From: Chromatiales bacterium
Lineage (GTDB): Bacteria; Pseudomonadota; Gammaproteobacteria; Steroidobacterales; GCA-2729495
Reading direction: 5' to 3'
DNA: 64,000 bases
NCBI GenBank assembly: GCA_024234935.1
Contig: JACKNI010000004.1
Coordinates: 62,001-126,000, forward strand
Below are positions 35,420 to 44,119 of this stretch, piece after piece. The notes beneath the pieces are model-generated. The model saw only the letters and a program-made list of their open reading frames with translations, had not been told where the DNA came from and did not search any database. A program made the position numbers and the translations under genes. How positions within the stretch are numbered: the first letter of the stretch is position 1; the number at the start of each line of letters is the position of its first letter.

Positions 35420-36814
35420 GTGGACACCATGCCGCTTGTCAGCCCGCCTCTGGCCATCGACCTGAACGATGCGGCCGTTGCGGTCGCGAACGAGGCGGGT
35501 CTGCTGCACGTCGAGCCCGCCTGTGTCGTGGTTGCGGACGGGCCGGCGCGCTTTGGGACGGCTGCCCTGCCGGTACTCAAGCGCTGGCCGAGGCTGACCA
35601 GCGTGCGTTACTGGCGCGACCTGACGGCAACACCGCTGCCGAGGCCATTGCGCGCCTTCGAGTCGAATGCCGAGATCGTCGGCGCACATCTGCGGCGGCT
35701 GTGGCTGCGCTATGGCACCAGCAACCAGCAGGGCATCGTCGGTGCCACGCCACCCTGGTGGACGCCTGAACAGATTGCGGCGTTGATCGGCATATGCCGC
35801 GAATATGACGTGCCGATACTCGGACTGGTCGATGCGTCGGTGGCCGCGGTGCGCAACGAGTACCCGGGGCGTGAGCTGCTGCAGATCGATGCCGGCCTGC
35901 ACACGCTGACGCTGACGCATATGCGCCAGAACGGACAGGTCAGCCTCGGCGAGCGCGAGTTCTTTCCGTCCCTGGGCATCGAATCGCTGCAGCGGCTGGC
36001 GACCGAACTGATCGCGCGGCGTTTCATCGAGTACAGCCGCTTCGATCCGCTGCACAGCGCGGAAATGGAACAGGCGCTGTTCAACCATTTGCCGGACTGG
36101 CTGGGGCGGGTGGCGCGCGATGTCGATGCGCGCCTCGAACTCAAGTCCGGAAACGACAGGTTTCGCGCGACCATTGACGCCGCTGATTTCAAGGAACGCA
36201 TGGCAGCGGCCTGCGAGCCGTTGTTGCAGCGTCTGCGGTCGCGGATCGTGATGCGAGGCCCGCATGTGGTGCAGGTTCCGCAGCGGCTGACCGACTTTCC
36301 CGGCGTGATCGAGTGCCTGATGCGCCTGCAGGAATGCGAAATCCATGTCCTTGAGCCAGGTGCCGCCGCATTGGGCGCCCTGAGCCGGATCGAGCCACGC
36401 TGGGGTGTGGAGCCGGTGGTACAGACCGAACTGCCGTGGGACCGGCCGCCGGTTGCGCGGGCCACGGCCAGTGTCGTCCCGGCAGAGCGCAGCGAGCGTG
36501 CGGCAAGCCATCTGCTCGCCGGCCATCGCGCCTTCCGTCTGGGGGCAGAGCCACTCCGCATCGGTACCGGCGTCACTGCAGACGAGTGGGGTGTGGCGCT
36601 GGATAGCGGGCTGCGCGGGGTTTCCCGTCATCACTGTACGGTGCGCACCGAGAACGGCACGCTGATGCTCTTCGATCACAGCCGCTTCGGTACCTTGCTG
36701 AACGGGCACCGCGTGGATTCGGCAGCGGTCCTCAAGGCGGGCGACGTGATCACGCTGGGCACGCCGCCGGTCGAGCTGCGGCTCATTGCCGAAGTGTCCG
36801 GAAATGGCGCGTAG
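35420..36814 (+). CDS. Actin/HSP70-like protein with C-terminal FHA domain
   Basis: 464 aa from GTG 35420; ATG 35429 is an alternative start. The first ~330 residues look like an actin/HSP70-like two-lobed fold: AIDLNDAAVAVANE at the start, a VGATPPWWTPEQIAAL segment, DVPILGLVDASVAAV and LLQIDAGLHTLTLTHM as a second phosphate-type loop. This assignment is tentative. The C-terminus (about 375-460) is an FHA domain: LRIGTG, GVSRHHCTVR, LFDHSRFGTLLNG and LKAGDVITLG. FHA domains read phosphothreonine, which fits the kinase in the cluster. It overlaps the next gene by 11 bp. Confidence 0.78.
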   Translation: MDTMPLVSPPLAIDLNDAAVAVANEAGLLHVEPACVVVADGPARFGTAALPVLKRWPRLTSVRYWRDLTATPLPRPLRAFESNAEIVGAHLRRLWLRYGTSNQQGIVGATPPWWTPEQIAALIGICREYDVPILGLVDASVAAVRNEYPGRELLQIDAGLHTLTLTHMRQNGQVSLGEREFFPSLGIESLQRLATELIARRFIEYSRFDPLHSAEMEQALFNHLPDWLGRVARDVDARLELKSGNDRFRATIDAADFKERMAAACEPLLQRLRSRIVMRGPHVVQVPQRLTDFPGVIECLMRLQECEIHVLEPGAAALGALSRIEPRWGVEPVVQTELPWDRPPVARATASVVPAERSERAASHLLAGHRAFRLGAEPLRIGTGVTADEWGVALDSGLRGVSRHHCTVRTENGTLMLFDHSRFGTLLNGHRVDSAAVLKAGDVITLGTPPVELRLIAEVSGNGA

Positions 36815-37886
36815 GTCCTTCAACGTCTTCAATCTCGCCTTTCTGGATGTGATGGCCTGCGGTCTGGGCGCGACGATCCTGTTCCTGATGATCATCAGTG
36901 CCCAGGTCCGGCTGAAAGCCGAACGCGCCAGCGAGGAACTGCTGGCCGAAGCCGGCAGTCTCGAACAGCAACTCAAGGAGGCGCGCGACAATCTCTCGCG
37001 TCTGCAGGCCAGTCCGGTCAGCTCACCGGAGGCTGCCGCGGCGCAGATTGAAAAACTGCGCCAGCAGATTGCAGACATGCGTGCGAAGGTGGCGTCGCAG
37101 TCCGGCGACAGCGTCGCGCAGAAAGAAAGCCCGGAGCAGCTGCGCGCCGACATACAGCGCCTGGAGGAAGGCATGGGCCGGCTCACGGCCAGTCAGCAGA
37201 CCACGGGCTCGGGCGGCCGGGTACGCAGCTTTACCGGTGACGGCAACCGCCAGTACCTGACCGGCATGCAGATGGGCGGCAAGCGCGTGGTCATCCTCGT
37301 CGATGCCTCGGCCAGCATGCTGGCGCGGACCTATGTGAACGTGGTCCGCTACCGGGCGATGCCTGACAGCCGCAAACGCACAGCGCCGAAGTGGCGGCAG
37401 GTGGTCGCCGCGGTGGACTGGCTGACCACGCAGTTCGCCGCCGGCACCCGGTTCCAGATCTATGTGTTCAACGAAGAGGCGCACAGCGTGGTGGCCGGCA
37501 GTGACGGCAACTGGCTGGAAGCCGGAGCTGCCGGCACGCTGGAGCAGGCCGTGAGCGAGCTGCGCAAGGTGGTGCCGGAAAAGGGCACGAGCCTGGTCAA
37601 TGCCTTCGCAGCCCTGCAGCAGCTCAAGCCCGCACCGGACAATATCTATCTGCTGACCGATGGCCTGCCAACCCAGGGCAAGCAGGCGCCCGGTGGTGTC
37701 ACACAGGTAAAACCTTCCCAGCGCGCGACCTTCTTCAATCAGGCCGTGCGTGAGCTGCCGGGCCGTGCACCGGTGAATGTGCTGCTGTATCCGATGGATG
37801 GCGATCCGGATGCCGCCGGTTTCTTCTGGCGGCTGGCCATCGCCAGCAAGGGTTCGTTCCTTACACCGTCGCGGGACTGGCCATGA
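36804..37886 (+). CDS. VWA-domain protein with ExbD/TolR-like N-terminal helix (first of two)
   Basis: 360 aa from ATG 36804; TTG 36786 is unlikely. The first 35 residues hold NVFNLAFLDVMACG and a hydrophobic run, a single membrane helix with Asp15 near its cytoplasmic end, like the Asp of ExbD/TolR (pattern N-x-x-F-L-D-V). A coiled coil follows (about 40-115), then a VWA domain (about 160-360) with MIDAS residues DASAS (167-171), GTSLVNAF and LLTDGLP. VWA domains bind proteins through a metal. The channel homologue is two genes upstream. Its ATGA overlap couples it to the second VWA gene. Confidence 0.85.
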   Translation: MARRSFNVFNLAFLDVMACGLGATILFLMIISAQVRLKAERASEELLAEAGSLEQQLKEARDNLSRLQASPVSSPEAAAAQIEKLRQQIADMRAKVASQSGDSVAQKESPEQLRADIQRLEEGMGRLTASQQTTGSGGRVRSFTGDGNRQYLTGMQMGGKRVVILVDASASMLARTYVNVVRYRAMPDSRKRTAPKWRQVVAAVDWLTTQFAAGTRFQIYVFNEEAHSVVAGSDGNWLEAGAAGTLEQAVSELRKVVPEKGTSLVNAFAALQQLKPAPDNIYLLTDGLPTQGKQAPGGVTQVKPSQRATFFNQAVRELPGRAPVNVLLYPMDGDPDAAGFFWRLAIASKGSFLTPSRDWP

Positions 37887-38866
37887 GACGGCGACGACGC
37901 GAGCCCGCTGACAACCTGAACCTGTCGTTTCTGGACGCGATTTCCTGCGGCTTTGGTGCCGTGATCCTGCTGCTGGTGATCACCATGCGCTTCGAACCGG
38001 CTTCGATCCAGACGACCCGCGAGGAAGCCCTGGCGGTCATCGCGAGCCTCGAGAAAAAGCTCGCGGAGGCCCAGGCACAGACGGCGATTCTTGCCAGCCA
38101 GATGTCGGGACCGCGTGGCGATGACCAGCAAACGATTGCAGCGCTGCAGGCCGAGCTGACCCGGATCCGTGGCCAGTTCCGGCCGACCAGGGCACCGGTA
38201 CCGGATACGGCCGAAGAGGGCGAACTGAAGGCGGCCCGGCAGCGTCTGACCGAGGAAATGCGCCGCCTGCTCGCGAATTACCGTCCCGCGCCGAAAGACA
38301 CCACGGTCGGCGGCATTCCGGTGGACAGCGAGTACATCATCTTCGTTATCGACACCTCGGGCAGCATGTACCAGGGGCCCTGGCAGCTGGTGCTGCGGAA
38401 GATCAGCGAGACGCTGAGCGTCTATCCGAAGCTGCGCGGCATCCAGGTGATGAACGACGAGGGCAAGTACATGTTCTCGAGCTACGCCGGGAAGTGGATG
38501 CCGGATACCCCCGGCGTGCGCAAGAACATCATCAGCCGGCTGGCGAACTGGAATCCCTACAGCGATTCAAGTCCGGTCGAGGGTATCGTCGAGGCGATCA
38601 ACTCGTACTATGAACCCGGGCGCAAGATCAGCATCTATATCTATGGCGATGACTTCCCGCAGGGCCAGGTGGAAGCGGTGGCACGCTATGTGGACCGGAT
38701 CAACAGTGCCGGCAAGGATGGCGAGCGGCTGGTGCGCATCCATGCGGTGGGCTTCCCGACCCAGTTTGCCGGTGGCCAGGATCGCAACGGCACGCGCTTT
38801 GCCAATCTCATGCGCGTGCTGTGCGAACGCAATGGCGGGAGCTTTGTGGCCCTGACGACACTTTGA
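37883..38866 (+). CDS. VWA-domain protein with ExbD/TolR-like N-terminal helix (second of two)
   Basis: 327 aa. Same plan as the preceding gene: NLNLSFLDAISCG (Asp18, Cys22) and GFGAVILLLVITMRF as the membrane helix, a Gln-rich coiled coil (about 45-95) and a VWA domain with DTSGSM (Asp157) and IIFVIDTS strand. Later MIDAS positions are less clear than in its neighbour. The shared N-F/L-x-F-L-D-x-x-x-C-G-x-G-A segment marks both as one paralogous pair. It is the last gene of the cluster; pterin dehydratase follows after 19 bp with its own strong ribosome site. Confidence 0.85.
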   Translation: MRRRRREPADNLNLSFLDAISCGFGAVILLLVITMRFEPASIQTTREEALAVIASLEKKLAEAQAQTAILASQMSGPRGDDQQTIAALQAELTRIRGQFRPTRAPVPDTAEEGELKAARQRLTEEMRRLLANYRPAPKDTTVGGIPVDSEYIIFVIDTSGSMYQGPWQLVLRKISETLSVYPKLRGIQVMNDEGKYMFSSYAGKWMPDTPGVRKNIISRLANWNPYSDSSPVEGIVEAINSYYEPGRKISIYIYGDDFPQGQVEAVARYVDRINSAGKDGERLVRIHAVGFPTQFAGGQDRNGTRFANLMRVLCERNGGSFVALTTL

Positions 38867-38885
38867 CAACCGAAGGAGACGACGT

Positions 38886-39230
38886 ATGAGCGAGCCGGAA
38901 AAACTTGCGAGGCGACGCTGCAAACCCTGTGAAGGCGGCGTTCCGCCGCTGGGCCAGGCCGCGGTTGCTGAACTGCGTCGTGCGCTGCATGCGGACTGGA
39001 CACTGTCCGCCGACGGCAAGTGGCTGGTGCGCAGCGTTGCGTTTGAAAACTATGCGCGCACGCTGGGTTTCGTCAATGCGGTCGGCTGGATCGCGGAGTC
39101 GGAGGACCACCACCCCGACCTCGAGGTGGTGTGGGGCAAGTGCACCGTGAAGTGGTCGACTCATGCGGTAGACGGGCTCACCGAAAACGACTTCATCTGT
39201 GCCGCAAAAGTCGACCAGCTCCTGGTCTGA
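38886..39230 (+). CDS. phhB: 4a-hydroxytetrahydrobiopterin (pterin-4-alpha-carbinolamine) dehydratase
   Basis: 114 aa with a strong AAGGAGA site upstream. Recycles the pterin cofactor of aromatic hydroxylases and can act as DcoH. Motifs: FENYARTLGFVNAVGWIAE, the active-site ESEDHHPDLEVVWGKCTVKW block (two adjacent His) and LTENDFICAAKVD. The Cys-containing KPCEGG-type N-terminus is typical. No phenylalanine hydroxylase is adjacent. It ends 11 bp from the convergent TonB receptor. Confidence 0.93.
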   Translation: MSEPEKLARRRCKPCEGGVPPLGQAAVAELRRALHADWTLSADGKWLVRSVAFENYARTLGFVNAVGWIAESEDHHPDLEVVWGKCTVKWSTHAVDGLTENDFICAAKVDQLLV

Positions 39231-39241
39231 AGCGCCCTGCC

Positions 39242-41647
39242 TCAGAAGTTGTAGCGGAAAGTCGCACCCCAGGTGCGCGGATCGCCGAGGAAGGCGTTGA
39301 AGGTCTGTGTCGATCCGGCGCCCGTGCCTTCACCCTGCAGTGGGGCATCGAAAGCGACCTGCAGATATTCGCGATCGAAGAGGTTGCGTCCCCACAGTTC
39401 GAATTGCCAGCGCTTGTCGTCGGGCCCGAAGCCGATCCGGCCATTCCAGACCATGTAGGACCTCTGGTCCTTCTCGACATCGAGGTCAGAGCCGGTATTC
39501 ATGTCGCCATTGAAGCGGAAGTTGAGATTCAGAAAGCCGCGCATGCCGCTGCCCACAGCCTGCTCCCAGGTTGCCGAACCGGTGGCGCTCCAGAAGGGCG
39601 CATTGGTCAGCCGCTGGTTGCGCAGTACCGGATCGGAAACATCGTTGTCGTAGCGCGTGTCGGCATAGGTCAGGCCGCCGGCCAGCGTGAGCTCATCGAG
39701 TGGACGCGTCTGTGCTTCGATTTCCACGCCCTTGCTGGTGACGCCGCCGATGTTGGAGACGACAAAATTGGTGCCGGTAAACGCATTCAGCTGGAAATCG
39801 TCGAACTCGTTCCAGAAGGCTGCAATGTTGAGCTGCACCGTATCGAGCAGCATGCCCTTGGCGCCGACTTCCCAGGCATCGACCGTTTCAGGATCAAACT
39901 CCAGCTGGCTGGCAGCCGGCGGCGTACCGGTGAAGGGATTGCTGAGCCCGGCACGGTCCAGATTGAAGCCACCGGCCTTGTAGCCCCGGCCGTATGAGGC
40001 ATAGCCGAGCCAGCCCGAGCTGAAATCATGGGCGTAGCCCAGCGTTCCGGTGACTTCGTCATCCTTGTGTGTGGCGCTGTAATTTCCATCGACCAGCGAC
40101 GAGAACAACGGCAGGCAGCCAAAGCGCAGGGCAGTCTGTGCGGTTGCGCCGGTGAGGATGCCGAGCGATATGCGTTGCGCAATGATGTCGCAGGCCTGGT
40201 TGTCAGACGCAATCGCGGCGTCCATGTCCTTGTCTTCGGAGGTGTAACGCAGGCCGAGCGTGATCCGGGACTTGTCGTTGAGGTTCCAGATGTTGTGGGT
40301 GAACACCGCCCAGCTGTCGGTGTCCTGTCCGAAGTCATCACTGATGGCACCATCGCCATCCGTGAATACCGTGCCGGGCGCGAGGCCGGTGAACAGCGTC
40401 AATGCGCCTGGCGGTCCGCCGCCCGCCTGGATCAGGCCGTTGGCGAAGGGCTCGTAAGCGGGACCGGTGCGCACGGCATCGCGTACGTCGAGCTTCTCGT
40501 TGAGATAGTACAGGCCGACCAGCCAGTCGACTGACCCGGCCGATCCGGCCAGACGCAATTCCTGGCTGAAGGTCCTGAACTGGTTGCCGTAGGTGCCGCC
40601 TTGCCGGTAGAGGATGTCGGCATTCGTGAAGTCGATGTCCTGGGACCGGTCTGCATCCCAGTCACGGTATGCCGTGATCGAGGTGAGCGTCATGCCGCCC
40701 ATGTCCCAGTTCAGTTCGGCCGACACGCCCCATTCATCGGTGCCCTGGTCGTAACCACGGTTCGTGTTGGCATACATTTCGCGATCGTAGGGGCGGGCAG
40801 GGCTGATCACGGTGCCGCCGAGCATACCGATCAGCGCGGCGGTCGGACCGGCCTTCCAGGTGACTGCCGCACAGCAGGCCTCATCATGATGTGCGACATC
40901 GGCGATCACGCGCAGGCTCAGTGCATCGCTGAGCTGGCTCGACAGCTGGCCGCGCAGCAGATAACGGTCGCGGTCGTTGTACTCGGTGCCGGTCGACAGC
41001 TCGTCGATGAACCCGTCGCGCTGCGTGACTGTGCCATCAAGCCGCAGTGCGAGCTTGTCGCCGCTGACCGGGCCGGTGATACCGCCGCTCAGACGCCAGT
41101 AGCCGTAGTTGCCGGCGCTGAGGTCGGTATAGGCATGCATTTCCTCCGCGTCGGGACCCTTGGTGATGATGTTGATGAGGCCGGCCGAGGCATTCTTGCC
41201 GAACAGGGTGCCCTGTGGTCCCCGCAGCACTTCGATCCGTTCGACATCGCCGAGATCGGTCAGCGCCACATTGTTCCGATTGCGGTAGACGCCATCGATG
41301 AAAACCGCGACCGACGATTCGAGGCCGAGGTTGTCGCCTGTCGTACCTACACCCCGGATGCGCGCCGTGGTGCCGGCAGACTCCGATTGCGTGCTGGTGA
41401 GCACGAGGCTCGGCGAGAGGATGGTGAGGTCGCGGATGTCTTCTATGCCCGCGATCTGCAGGGTTTTCGCGGAGTACGCCGAGATCGCGATCGGTACGTC
41501 CTCGATGCTCTGCACACGCTTCTGTGCGGTGACGATGATTTCTTCGATGGGCTGGTTCGCGGCCACTGCCGGAGCGGGCAAGGCCAGCGGCAGGCAAAGG
41601 ACGATGGCGGCGGAAACTTTCGATGCGGGGTGCGTTGCTGCAGGCAT
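39242..41647 (-). CDS. TonB-dependent outer-membrane receptor
   Basis: 801 aa. Signal peptide of about 29 residues (...IVLCLPLALPAPAVAA), then IEEIIVTAQKR, the TonB-box and plug start common in many gammaproteobacterial receptors. The plug domain shows RIRGVG, VAVFIDGVYRNRN and VEVLRGPQGTLFGKNASAG. The C-terminus LGDPRTWGATFRYNF ends in aromatic Phe, as required for barrel assembly. Energy-coupled import of a ligand; this subgroup (broad IIVTAQKR type) often serves complex organics rather than siderophores. Divergent from the DUF1838/aldehyde dehydrogenase pair. Confidence 0.92.
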   Translation of the reverse strand: MPAATHPASKVSAAIVLCLPLALPAPAVAANQPIEEIIVTAQKRVQSIEDVPIAISAYSAKTLQIAGIEDIRDLTILSPSLVLTSTQSESAGTTARIRGVGTTGDNLGLESSVAVFIDGVYRNRNNVALTDLGDVERIEVLRGPQGTLFGKNASAGLINIITKGPDAEEMHAYTDLSAGNYGYWRLSGGITGPVSGDKLALRLDGTVTQRDGFIDELSTGTEYNDRDRYLLRGQLSSQLSDALSLRVIADVAHHDEACCAAVTWKAGPTAALIGMLGGTVISPARPYDREMYANTNRGYDQGTDEWGVSAELNWDMGGMTLTSITAYRDWDADRSQDIDFTNADILYRQGGTYGNQFRTFSQELRLAGSAGSVDWLVGLYYLNEKLDVRDAVRTGPAYEPFANGLIQAGGGPPGALTLFTGLAPGTVFTDGDGAISDDFGQDTDSWAVFTHNIWNLNDKSRITLGLRYTSEDKDMDAAIASDNQACDIIAQRISLGILTGATAQTALRFGCLPLFSSLVDGNYSATHKDDEVTGTLGYAHDFSSGWLGYASYGRGYKAGGFNLDRAGLSNPFTGTPPAASQLEFDPETVDAWEVGAKGMLLDTVQLNIAAFWNEFDDFQLNAFTGTNFVVSNIGGVTSKGVEIEAQTRPLDELTLAGGLTYADTRYDNDVSDPVLRNQRLTNAPFWSATGSATWEQAVGSGMRGFLNLNFRFNGDMNTGSDLDVEKDQRSYMVWNGRIGFGPDDKRWQFELWGRNLFDREYLQVAFDAPLQGEGTGAGSTQTFNAFLGDPRTWGATFRYNF

Positions 41648-41758
41648 GACAGGCTCCCTGTGTGCAGAGAAAAATGTCCGGGCAGTGCAAAACGTCGTGC
41701 TTCGAGCATATCACGAGGCTGTGTGGTGTTCGCTACATGTACAGGCCTGCAGTTGAAG

Positions 41759-41787
41759 TTGGCGTTTGGCCGGACCGGCGCTAAAGT
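41759..41787 (+). promoter_or_regulatory. Sigma70-type promoter of the DUF1838/aldehyde dehydrogenase operon
   Basis: TTGGCG (41759-41764), 17-bp spacer, TAAAGT (41782-41787). The expected start is about 20 bases before ATG 41814, which has a GGGAGA ribosome site. Fair but imperfect hexamers. Confidence 0.4.
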
Positions 41788-41813
41788 CCCCGCTTCAATA
41801 ACGGGAGAACACC

Positions 41814-42677
41814 ATGTCAGGGCTTTTCTTTGCGCTTGCCGTCCTGCTGAGTTTTGCGGTGAGCGCAGCGCCGCTGGACCTCAAGACCCCTGAAGGACAG
41901 ATTGCAGCCTTGCGCCGCATCCAGTGCTCGGAGGTCGATGGCAAGCCGGTGACTTTCTACTGGAAAGGCGTTGCCTACAGTCGCGTGCCGGGAGAACCGG
42001 ACCGCCTGCTGTTCCGCGTAGAGGGCATGAATACCCGTCATTGCGGGCCGCTGGCCAATGCAAAGAGCAAGGTCGATTTCCGTCTGGTTACCCGTGAAAT
42101 CCTGCTCTACGAGGACCCGGCGAGCGGCGAGGTTCTCAAGACCTGGTCCAATCCGTGGACCGGCAAGACGGTTGAAGTGGTGCAGGTGGCCAACGATCCG
42201 GTGAATGGCAACTACTCGGTGGTCGGGCGCGACGGGAAGCCGGTCAATCTGCCTTTCGAGGTGCTGGGCAAGCAGTGGTGGCTGAGCACGCCGGTGCCGC
42301 TCTTTTATCCCAACCCGCTGGCTGGCGACTACCAGCAGTACATCGGTGGCACCTACCATGCGACCGAGCTGTTCAATTTCTTTGGCGATATCGACGATCT
42401 CAACGACCGCAAGCGTGATACCGCCCGAACTGCTGTGAGCTGGCAGCGTCTGTCGTCGTGGCTGCCATGGATGGAAATGGGTGATCGGGCGGGGATGCTG
42501 TATTTCCATACAGCCGGCCGCAAGCTCGACAAGTTGGATGATCTGTCGGCGACGATGAAAGCCGAGATCAACAGCAACTATGCCGAATACCGCAATCCGC
42601 CGCCGCTCGATGACCAGCGTCCCAACGAGACCAGCTGGACTTATTTCAAGAAGCAGATCGATGCGAGGAAGCCATGA
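41814..42677 (+). CDS. DUF1838-family exported protein
   Basis: 287 aa. Signal peptide about residues 1-19 (LFFALAVLLSFAVSA). The body carries the DUF1838 features as I recall them: CSEVDGKPVTFYWKGVAYSRVPGE, LLFRVEGMNTR, a YEDPASGEVLKTWSNPWTGKTVEVV run, and FFGDIDDL followed by WQRLSSWLPWMEMGDRAG. The function of the family is unknown. The C-terminal YFKKQIDARKP is soluble. The next gene, an aldehyde dehydrogenase, starts within its stop (ATGA), so a catabolic pair is plausible, perhaps with the divergent TonB receptor importing the substrate. Confidence 0.8.
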   Translation: MSGLFFALAVLLSFAVSAAPLDLKTPEGQIAALRRIQCSEVDGKPVTFYWKGVAYSRVPGEPDRLLFRVEGMNTRHCGPLANAKSKVDFRLVTREILLYEDPASGEVLKTWSNPWTGKTVEVVQVANDPVNGNYSVVGRDGKPVNLPFEVLGKQWWLSTPVPLFYPNPLAGDYQQYIGGTYHATELFNFFGDIDDLNDRKRDTARTAVSWQRLSSWLPWMEMGDRAGMLYFHTAGRKLDKLDDLSATMKAEINSNYAEYRNPPPLDDQRPNETSWTYFKKQIDARKP

Positions 42678-44119
42678 ACGTGTCTGATACTGCATCCCGC
42701 GAAGTGCCGGTGCGCAATCCGCGCACCGGCCAGGCTGACTACCGTATTTCGCTGGCCGGTGCCGACGAGATCACGGCTGTGGCCGGTCGCCTGAGAGCGA
42801 ACCAGGTGGCCTGGTCTGCGGCAGGTCCGGCACACCGTGCCGAAGTCATCAAGGCGTGGTCGGCGCGCCTGCTCGCGGCCCCCGGTCCGGTGCTTGATGC
42901 GCTGGTGACCGATACGGGCCGGCATCTGGTGGCCCAGCGCGAGATCAATACCCTGGGTGGCATGGTGGCCGGCAATGTGGCGCTGGCGAAATCCGCATTG
43001 GTCGAGTCGCCCGAGCGGCCTTCCATCGCGCCGGGGATCCATGCACAGACACAGCTGTTGCCCTATGCGCTCGTCGGTGTGATCAGTCCGTGGAACTTTC
43101 CCTTCCTGCTGTCGATGCTGGACACGATTCCGGCGCTGCTCGCCGGTTGTGCGGTGATCGTCAAGCCGAGTGAAGTGACGCCACGTTTTATCGCGCCGCT
43201 GATGGCGAGTCTGGCGGAATTTCCGGAGCTCGCCGGTGTCTGCGCTTTCATCACCGGCGACGGCGCAACAGGTGCCGCCCTCATCGAACACGCGGATGCG
43301 ATCTGTTTTACCGGTAGCGTGGCGACCGGCCGCAAGGTTGCGGCGGCCTGTGCGCAACGCTTCATCCCGGCCTTTCTGGAGCTTGGCGGCAAGGACCCGG
43401 CCATCGTACTGGCCTCTGCTGATCCGGACCGGGCTGCGGCGATCGTGTTACGCGCTTCCGTGCAGGCTACGGGACAGGCTTGCCAGTCGATCGAGCGCAT
43501 CTATGTGGATGCACGGATCAGCAAGGAATTTGTCACGCGTCTCATCGCGCGTGCGGATGCGGTGCCGCTCAATTGGCCGGACAGCCGGCGGGGTCAGATC
43601 GGCCCGCTGATCTTTGCCCGTCAGGCAGACATCATCGCGGCGCAACTGGCCGATGCGGTGGGGAAGGGCGCCCGTATCGAGACCGGCGGCGAGATCGAGC
43701 GGCATGGCGGCGGCTACTGGCTGCGGCCCACGGTCGTGACCGGCGTGACGCATGACATGTCGTTGATGACCGAGGAGACTTTTGGGCCGGTGCTTCCGGT
43801 GATGAGCTTTCGCACAGCCGATGAAGCGGTGCGGTTGGCCAACGACTCGGTCTACGGGCTGTCGGCGGCCGTGTTCGGCGACGAGGCCGAAGCGCTGGCC
43901 ATCGCACGACAGCTCTTTGTCGGTGCAGTCAGCATCAACGACGGCGGGCTGACCGGCGAGGCCTTCGATGTCGACAAGAATGCCTTCCGGCTGTCGGGCA
44001 TGGGCGCATCGCGAATGGGCGCTTCCGGGCTGCTGCGCTTTGTGCGCAAGAAAGCCCTTCTCATTCAGCGCGGCGTGGCGAAGGACATGAGCGCTTTCGA
44101 GGAATCCACTTCCTCCTAG
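42674..44119 (+). CDS. NAD(P)-dependent aldehyde dehydrogenase
   Basis: 481 aa. Oxidises an aldehyde to the carboxylate. Motifs: ALVGVISPWNFPFLL, the cofactor-binding VIVKPSEVTPR, FTGSVATGRKVAA, FLELGGKDPAIVLA with the general-base Glu, and the Cys nucleophile in ATGQACQSIERIYV. The C-terminal TEETFGPVLPV and GLSAAVFG are also typical. Family-level call only. It is coupled to DUF1838 and its 3' end overlaps the last 4 bases of the convergent acetolactate synthase gene. Confidence 0.92.
   Translation: MNVSDTASREVPVRNPRTGQADYRISLAGADEITAVAGRLRANQVAWSAAGPAHRAEVIKAWSARLLAAPGPVLDALVTDTGRHLVAQREINTLGGMVAGNVALAKSALVESPERPSIAPGIHAQTQLLPYALVGVISPWNFPFLLSMLDTIPALLAGCAVIVKPSEVTPRFIAPLMASLAEFPELAGVCAFITGDGATGAALIEHADAICFTGSVATGRKVAAACAQRFIPAFLELGGKDPAIVLASADPDRAAAIVLRASVQATGQACQSIERIYVDARISKEFVTRLIARADAVPLNWPDSRRGQIGPLIFARQADIIAAQLADAVGKGARIETGGEIERHGGGYWLRPTVVTGVTHDMSLMTEETFGPVLPVMSFRTADEAVRLANDSVYGLSAAVFGDEAEALAIARQLFVGAVSINDGGLTGEAFDVDKNAFRLSGMGASRMGASGLLRFVRKKALLIQRGVAKDMSAFEESTSS

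Noticed and set aside
27946..38866. Zorya defence, TerY-P triad or type VI secretion as explanation of the VWA/kinase cluster
   Set aside because: There is no ZorB-type OmpA protein or Zorya helicase/nuclease, no PP2C phosphatase or tellurite genes, and no tss genes. Only single domains are shared.
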